This document shows, in pieces, positions 58,941 through 64,000 of a DNA stretch of 64,000 nt; the first letter of the stretch is position 1; each line of letters starts with the position of its first letter. Location: positions 2,728,001 through 2,792,000 of the forward strand of contig SPDT01000007.1 of assembly GCA_008477525.1 (NCBI GenBank), in the 5' to 3' direction. Origin of the DNA: Hypomyces perniciosus (taxonomy: Eukaryota > Ascomycota > Sordariomycetes > Hypocreales > Hypocreaceae). The notes under the pieces are model-generated. The model saw only the letters and a program-made list of their open reading frames with translations. It searched no databases and was not told the DNA's origin. Made by a program: the position numbers and the translations under genes.

Positions 58941-59702
58941 TCATCGGTTCATGTCATGGTGCCGGCGCTTTCTGGAGATTGTGGGAGATGTTTCCGAGTC
59001 CGACATCTCTACACCCTCACCAGCATTTCCTGATGCCTGACGCAGCGGGTTTGCGATTGGCGCCGAAGGCTGGGAATTCATGGTCAAGACTGGGCTGGTG
59101 AGGGAAAATGCTTCCGGGTCCGGATAGACACTGTCCTGGCCGGCAGCTCCAGGCTGGTTGTTGTTCCAGGCGGGAAATTGATTCTGCTGGAAGACTGGAG
59201 GGTTGGGCCTGAACGATGGCATGCTGGGATAGGTGACTCCTTGTCCAAAAGTCGAGGCGGTACCGAACGTAAAGTTGGACATGGTAGCTGTGGGGGCAGC
59301 TTCATATCCATACAGAGCATTGGCGGCCCCAACCATCGACAGGTTGTTCTGGCCCGCATTGAAGTTCAATGGGTTCTGTATCAGCTCTGGTGCGGTTCCA
59401 GCCGCCTGACCCTGGAAGGAGTGACTTGGCCAACTCATCTGCGGATCCATAGGTGGTTGAACAGAAACAGTCTCGGTTCTAGTCTCGGTTCTGGATCCAG
59501 TTCCAATGCCAACACCGATTCGGGAAGCCCGAGGAGTCGCTTGATCATCTTCATTTGGAACATTCTCACGGATTGCGACTCGAGGGGTTCCGGCTCGTGG
59601 GGTAATGTTACCGGCAGCACGTCTGAGCCTGGCTCGGGCCGCCGCCTCGGCTGCAGGAGATCCCTCTGCGGCCCTGGTGAGGTCATATCCGCTTCTCGGC
59701 AT
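58941..59702 (-). CDS. Hypothetical disordered protein, 253 residues
   Basis: Single exon from the ATG of MPRSGYDLTRAAEGSP. The N-terminus is Ala/Arg-rich (AAEAAARARLRRAAGN), the middle Asn/Gln/Gly/Pro-rich with many aromatic residues (MSNFTFGTASTFGQG, PAWNNNQPG), and the end basic (SRKRRHHDMNR), possibly a nuclear localisation signal. No folded domain or known family seen. An ORF extension upstream of this ATG lacks support. It could be the last exon of a longer gene that includes the exon-like stretches just upstream. Confidence 0.5.
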   Translation of the reverse strand: MPRSGYDLTRAAEGSPAAEAAARARLRRAAGNITPRAGTPRVAIRENVPNEDDQATPRASRIGVGIGTGSRTETRTETVSVQPPMDPQMSWPSHSFQGQAAGTAPELIQNPLNFNAGQNNLSMVGAANALYGYEAAPTATMSNFTFGTASTFGQGVTYPSMPSFRPNPPVFQQNQFPAWNNNQPGAAGQDSVYPDPEAFSLTSPVLTMNSQPSAPIANPLRQASGNAGEGVEMSDSETSPTISRKRRHHDMNR

Positions 59703-59871
59703 TGTTGCGGTTATTATCAAATCGAGTCCTTGGAATGATATTAGCAATGGTCCGGCAACGACGGATGCTTAGCACGGCGTGGCCATCATCGAGCGAAGAA
59801 GCGAAGCTCATTTGAGGAAGCAAGGTTGAGTCGTCTTTCTAAGCTAAATCCATTCACGAGGTATTCCTCAC

Positions 59872-60469
59872 CGGATGGTTCTTTTCCGATAAGCAAGATG
59901 GGTGGTTGAACTTTGATGGTGCTGAAGGTGCTGAAGGATGCTGACCATCTGTGTCGAAGAAGGTCAACGCGGATGAAAAGGAAGCGTGTTTGAAGGACGC
60001 GTCTCTCGGGGGGGATATATAAACAAGATCTGTGGTTACCAGCTGATTGCCAGTATTGTCAACTGCCAGGAGTGCCATTGTCTTCCAGCTGTCAATGGGT
60101 GAGAGCAGGGGGGCGAATCGGTTTCCTGAAGGTGTCAATACATGGCAACAGCTGTCAGTAGCTGATGACAATAAATGCTAACAATACAACGAACATGTGC
60201 TTTAGGAAACAATACTAGATGCGGATGTTGAAGAAATGGTATTCATGATGATGGCAATAGAGTCATGAGAAGGGTCTATTTCCATGCCTGCTGTTGCAGT
60301 CTTGAATGATTGAAGCATAGCTAAGCATTGAGAAGGCGCCCCCAACTGCCGAATTCCTTCCTCTTTGCGATTTGGATGGAAAATGACCTGATCTACAGTA
60401 CAGTTGGCAGCGATTGGTATATCTTCTATCATTGCCATTGCCTTGACCACAAGACCTGTCCTCTACCAC
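59872..60469 (-). CDS. Two exon-like stretches of an unidentified gene
   Basis: In transcript order, a stretch ending at 60202 reads VDQVIFHPNRKEEGIRQLG and PSHDSIAIIMNTISSTSAS; the second (about 60153-59872) reads LLSPIDSWKTMALLAVDNTG and NQLVTTDLVYISPP and ends at a GTGAGG donor. Both have strong protein character, a good acceptor (GTGGTAG or GGACAG) precedes the first, and the frame breaks between them fall where an intron would be expected. I could not fix all junctions, so start, stop and reading phase are unresolved. Possibly joined to the 253-residue ORF downstream. Family not recognised; a decayed gene is also possible. Confidence 0.4.
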
Positions 60470-60656
60470 TTAGTCAGTGAATTGAAAGTGGTCAAAACAT
60501 CTACAGATTAACTAACAAGGTAATAGTGAGAAGTTTTTAAAAAAAAAATACAAGAGGAACCCTGATGGGCTGACGGTATGGAAGTTGCCGGTGAAGCTCA
60601 TTCATCGGATTTGTCTAGTAGCTAGTTGAAGGGTATCTCCCGATTTCGGGCTGTCT

Positions 60657-63008
60657 CTACTGCTCATCCTCTTCTGTCCCCTTGTCCTTGCTCTTTGACT
60701 TCTTCCTTTTCTTCTTGTCCCGTTTCTCGCCATCTTCCGTCTGAGGCTCTTTCTCGGTTTCATTATTTTCATCCTCCTGCTCCCTCTTTTTCTTCTTCTT
60801 CTTGTCTTTCTTTGCAGTCTTCTCCACATCCTCCATCTCACTCTGCTTGTCTTTGCTCTCGGTTGTCTCCACATCCTTCATCTCCACATCCTTGGTCTCC
60901 ACATCCTTGGTCTCCACGTCCTTTGTCTCATTCTTCTTATCCTTCTTCAGTCTCTTCTTTTCATCCTTCTTCTCGCCGTTTTTCTCTCCCTTATATCCAT
61001 TAGCACCCGTAGCCACTGCTGCCTGAGTGCTCTGCTCGTCCACCTCCCTCATCCAGCCCTTCCAATCACCTCTCCTCGTCTTCCACATATCACCCTTCCA
61101 GGTTCGCCACACACTCCGGCCCATCCAGCAGTCTCTCAGCGCTGCCTCGTGCGCCGCAAGACCTGCCATGACGGCCTCCTTCTTGTGAATGGGTACGCTG
61201 TAGTCCTTGCCCTTGCTCGGTATCTCGACCATAGCGTTTACCAAGTTATGCCCAAACTGAGACGTTGCGAGCTCGGATAGATGTGGTGTCAGTGAGCCGA
61301 TGATGTTTTTCTGGAATACTGAGTTGACAGAAGGTTTTGTGAGAGCGGTGGTGAGGATGGTGACGGTGGGCATCGAGGTTGTTGCGAGACGCAGGAGGAG
61401 TTCGGTTGGTAGGGCCAGCAGAGCTTCATGCACGCCTTTGGAGGGACCGGATATCGAGAGCAAGGTAGTGAGGAGCTGGGCTCCGTGAGATTGAATGGCG
61501 TATTCGTTCCGGGTAAGTTGCTGCACATCCTTTTTCTTCTTCTTTTCCTCCTCCTCGTTCGCTTTCAACAAACACAAGGTCAGCACCAAGTCTGCGGGTT
61601 CTTTGCCACATCCTTCCTTCAATCCCTTCATTAACTTCTTGACTTGATCGTATATCCCTCTAGCTGCACACCGTTCGAATAACGCCCTCAACACGTTGAA
61701 CCTCGACTTGGTGACGAGTTGAGGAACAGTTGGCGAAATCTTGTCCACGGCCTCAACAAGGTTATCCTTGCCCAGCCGGTTGAGTACTTTGATGGCAGGA
61801 TAGCACGAGATGTCGTTTCGAACGTAGCCTTGTATCCTTGGAAGGAAGATGTTTTGGTTGAGTGGCTTGAATATTTTGCCCGGTGCATGTGTAACGAGTG
61901 TTTCGATTAGCCGCGACCCTATCTGATCGTATATCATGCCATTAATGAATTCGCAAGCGTCAGAGGACGCATCCATTAAGGACTTAGGGGCACCAGGGAG
62001 GAGCTGTTGAAGGAGAGAAGGCGGGTCAGAGTCAGAGTCAGACTTCTTCTCGCCCTTGTTGAGTGTCAAGTCAAGCTCCAACAAGAGTTGGAGGGTTGGG
62101 TTGCCAATTGGATGCTTGGCCAGAACCCGAAGGCCGGTGGCATCCATGCCCGAGGTAGAGTCCTGAACGATCTTGTTGGCAGCCATGATGAAGGATTCAG
62201 GAACAGCCCTGTTTCCTTGATTCTGCTCATTTGCAGCTGCACCACCGGCCACCGAGATGTTTTCCTTCTTTTTACTCTTGACCAAAGTTCGCGAAGATGA
62301 ATCCTCCAGGGGACGTCCAGACAGGACTAGCAAAAGAACCCGCAGAGTGTGTGATGCGAAACGGTCGGTGATGAGGTAGCCTAAGCTGCCCTCCAGCTCA
62401 TCTAATGTAGCGAGGAAAAGGCTTTCCATCGATGCCTCTGGCCCCTGGTCCTCAACGCTCGCGCCCGTTGTATCCAGGATGAAGCCAGCCAACTCTTGCG
62501 TCACCGCGCCGGCCGATCGCAAGAACAGGGCCTCGCAGCAGTGACTCGCGAAGCGATGTTGAACTAGAGATAGGAAGTGGCCGGCAAAGGCCTCGAAGAG
62601 GCGCTTCTTCTGTGCCGTGGTGGCCAGTTGGATCAGTCGCTCCATCAACCTAGAGCAGGACTGGCTGCTGGCCAGCTTCAGCTCTTTGCCCTTGGCCTCT
62701 CGGTAGACGCTCTGCAAAAAGACATCTCGCTCCTTGCTGGAGGGGAATTGGTTGAGTTCGAGCATCTCATCCGCCCGACGGAAGTACTCCTGCTCGTCGT
62801 CTGCGAGCATACCGAAAAACTCCTTCTCGCCAGCACCATCCTGCTGCCGATACTGTTGTTCCTGCTGGTCGCCATCTTCGAAGCCATTGTCCTCGTCGTT
62901 TCGCCGCTGGCGCTTAGTCTCGGAGTCAATGTGCTCCTCCTCTTCGTCCCGTTGCTTTCGCTTTCGCTCTTCGCGGCCGGCGCCTCGTTTTGTTCGTGGT
63001 TTCGGCAT
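60657..63008 (-). CDS. nop9: Nucleolar Pumilio-repeat protein NOP9
   Basis: Single exon of 783 residues. The ATG of MPKPRTKRGAGREERKRK is chosen; the frame is open further upstream but only with non-ATG starts. After a basic nucleolar-type N-terminus come FFGMLADDEQEYFRRADEML and eleven-like PUF repeats to about residue 650, with recurrent signatures such as CSRLMERLIQLA, VQHRFASHCCEALF, ITDRFASHTLRVLL, AKHPIGNPTLQLLLEL, YDQIGSRLIETLV and TSQFGHNLVNAMVEI. The last 90 residues are Lys/Glu-rich with ETKDVETKDVEMKDVE repeats. Nop9 binds pre-18S rRNA and is required for 40S subunit maturation. Codons of the tail are repetitive, so its length may vary between strains. Confidence 0.95.
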   Translation of the reverse strand: MPKPRTKRGAGREERKRKQRDEEEEHIDSETKRQRRNDEDNGFEDGDQQEQQYRQQDGAGEKEFFGMLADDEQEYFRRADEMLELNQFPSSKERDVFLQSVYREAKGKELKLASSQSCSRLMERLIQLATTAQKKRLFEAFAGHFLSLVQHRFASHCCEALFLRSAGAVTQELAGFILDTTGASVEDQGPEASMESLFLATLDELEGSLGYLITDRFASHTLRVLLLVLSGRPLEDSSSRTLVKSKKKENISVAGGAAANEQNQGNRAVPESFIMAANKIVQDSTSGMDATGLRVLAKHPIGNPTLQLLLELDLTLNKGEKKSDSDSDPPSLLQQLLPGAPKSLMDASSDACEFINGMIYDQIGSRLIETLVTHAPGKIFKPLNQNIFLPRIQGYVRNDISCYPAIKVLNRLGKDNLVEAVDKISPTVPQLVTKSRFNVLRALFERCAARGIYDQVKKLMKGLKEGCGKEPADLVLTLCLLKANEEEEKKKKKDVQQLTRNEYAIQSHGAQLLTTLLSISGPSKGVHEALLALPTELLLRLATTSMPTVTILTTALTKPSVNSVFQKNIIGSLTPHLSELATSQFGHNLVNAMVEIPSKGKDYSVPIHKKEAVMAGLAAHEAALRDCWMGRSVWRTWKGDMWKTRRGDWKGWMREVDEQSTQAAVATGANGYKGEKNGEKKDEKKRLKKDKKNETKDVETKDVETKDVEMKDVETTESKDKQSEMEDVEKTAKKDKKKKKKREQEDENNETEKEPQTEDGEKRDKKKRKKSKSKDKGTEEDEQ

Positions 63009-63504
63009 TCTGGAGGCTCCCAATTGACGTTTAGGTGTTGAGAGAGTGAATGGTACAGTGGGGTGTCGAAGTTCGTCCAGAACTTTTTTTTTTCTGGGCC
63101 AGGTTCTAGCCAACTGATAAGATCTTATCGGTGGTACCTTAGTACCTATGTAGCGTCGGCTCCAGTGACAGTCTAGCGCGGTTCATCTCTTGTTCTCATC
63201 TCATCTCAATGTCCGACTTATGTACAATCTACTCGACAATTTTTTATTGTGATACGTATAATGATTTGTTTTCTATGAGATGCAAAGGGGAAACCGCCCA
63301 AATCCAAGTTAATCTATCTAAATCGTTCGTCGTTTCGCTCTAGCTTCTATTCGTGCTCTAAGAACTTCGGTCCCCTGTGGGTTCAAAAGCACCTATCTAT
63401 CTATCTTCGTCCATGCAAGAATCTATAATCTGCCCTTCTATTTCGTCATTTTTATTTTTATTTCTCTTTTTGGTCGTGCAGTCATTGCGTGTGAGTATGT
63501 GCTT
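63009..63504. other. Intergenic between nop9 and the decarboxylase gene
   Basis: Both genes are minus, so this is the nop9 promoter plus the decarboxylase 3' flank. It holds two overlapping GATGAG motifs (63195-63205) and a GGTACCTTAGTACCT motif near 63132-63147. Confidence 0.55.
63195..63205 (-). promoter_or_regulatory. Tandem PAC-like motifs upstream of nop9
   Basis: GATGAGATGAG on the minus strand, about 190 bp before the NOP9 ATG. In yeasts the PAC element (core GATGAG) marks ribosome-biogenesis genes, which fits NOP9; function here is inferred. Confidence 0.35.
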
Positions 63505-64000
63505 TCAGGCCACTTCCTGGCCGACTTCTTCCAGAGCTTTGGCCAGACCCTCGACTGTCCCATGAAGTGTCTGGATATTGACCACTACTCTCAGGAAACT
63601 GCCCTTGTCGCCAGGAGCATAGTCGACCATGAAACCCCTCCCAACTAGCTTGTGGGCAATCTCTTGCGTTCTTCTTGTGTTTGTGTTGGCGTCATCAGAC
63701 AGGTTGCCCTTGGGAGCGTAATAGAAACAGACTTGCAGACAAGGGGGCGGATACGCCGACACCATAGCAAAGTTTCCCGTTTTTTCCAGCAGCCTGAAGA
63801 AATAGCTGGCCATGTCAAAGGCATGGTCGATCTGCCGCTCGAAGCCATTGGCACCATAGTACAGCCAAGCCAAAGCGACCTTCAGACTGTCACCGCGCCG
63901 ACCGCACTGGAGTGTCAAATCCGCCAGGTCCCAAACCTCGTCGTCCTCGCCACGATGGAATAAGTATCCCGCTGCTGTGTTGTTGGCCCGGTTGAAGACT
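63505..64000 (-). CDS. Group II PLP-dependent decarboxylase, C-terminal part (partial)
   Basis: Open to the right edge of the window, so only the last 164 codons are visible. The stretch GYLFHRGEDDEVWDLADLTL, then QCGRRGDSLKVALAWLYYG, is the conserved region downstream of the catalytic Lys in the glutamate/tyrosine/cysteine-sulfinate decarboxylase family. The C-terminal subdomain follows (CLQVCFYYAPKGNL, then GFMVDYAPGDKGSFLRVVVN). The PLP-binding Lys lies outside the window, and substrate cannot be decided; glutamate or another acidic amino acid is likely from the relatives. No intron is apparent in the visible part. Confidence 0.88.
   Translation of the reverse strand, partial: VFNRANNTAAGYLFHRGEDDEVWDLADLTLQCGRRGDSLKVALAWLYYGANGFERQIDHAFDMASYFFRLLEKTGNFAMVSAYPPPCLQVCFYYAPKGNLSDDANTNTRRTQEIAHKLVGRGFMVDYAPGDKGSFLRVVVNIQTLHGTVEGLAKALEEVGQEVA

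Overview
The window looks like a filamentous ascomycete chromosome arm, most likely Sordariomycetes (Hypocreales-like). The genes are separated, intron-containing and on both strands. Introns are short (about 45-90 nt) with GTAAGT/GTGAGT-type donors and CTAAC/CTGAC branch sites. The protein set is typical of Pezizomycotina: a QDE-2-type Argonaute, a Gap1/Sar1 RasGAP, a CorA-like membrane protein with a degenerate GMN motif, and a DUF5695-type glycosidase. No rRNA, tRNA, CRISPR array, insertion sequence or bacterial operon was seen. The order-level assignment is inference; the splice structures were read directly and checked for phase.

Layout. 1-3.7 kb is gene-poor with short repeats. 3.7-7 kb holds a small Cys-rich coiled-coil gene and a large six-hairpin glycosidase gene, both minus. 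8-10.4 kb holds a 71-residue two-exon gene and a possibly decayed gene. 12.7-25.5 kb carries three minus-strand housekeeping or regulatory genes: Sro7/Lgl (exocytosis), Argonaute (RNA silencing) and Rna14 (mRNA 3'-end processing). Rna14 shares a divergent 1.15-kb promoter with the histone chaperone ASF1 (26.7-27.7 kb). A CorA-like gene follows (28.7-31.5 kb), convergent with a RasGAP (32.2-34.8 kb). After a 4-kb gap come a mitochondrial-type peroxiredoxin and an Ariadne-class RBR ubiquitin ligase (38.8-42.2 kb), convergent with EXO1 (43.1-45.5 kb). EXO1 diverges from TMA16 (46.9-47.6 kb), which is followed by MAM33/p32 (48.4-49.3 kb) and a convergent oxysterol-binding protein (49.9-51.6 kb). 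After a 4.8-kb gene-free stretch there is an uncharacterised possible nuclear regulator (56.5-57.7 kb), a disordered protein and unidentified exons (58.9-60.5 kb), NOP9 (60.7-63.0 kb) and the 3' part of a group II PLP decarboxylase running off the right edge.

Functionally this is mainly a core-genome segment: genome maintenance and chromatin (EXO1, ASF1), RNA metabolism and ribosome biogenesis (Rna14, Argonaute, NOP9, TMA16), membrane traffic and signalling (Sro7, OSBP, RasGAP), and mitochondria (peroxiredoxin, MAM33). The less ordinary content is the small or unknown genes, the repeats inside introns and promoters, and a family of short near-perfect palindromes (TACGGAGTACTCCGTA / TACGAAGTACTTCGTA) scattered through the intergenic DNA and not seen in the coding exons.
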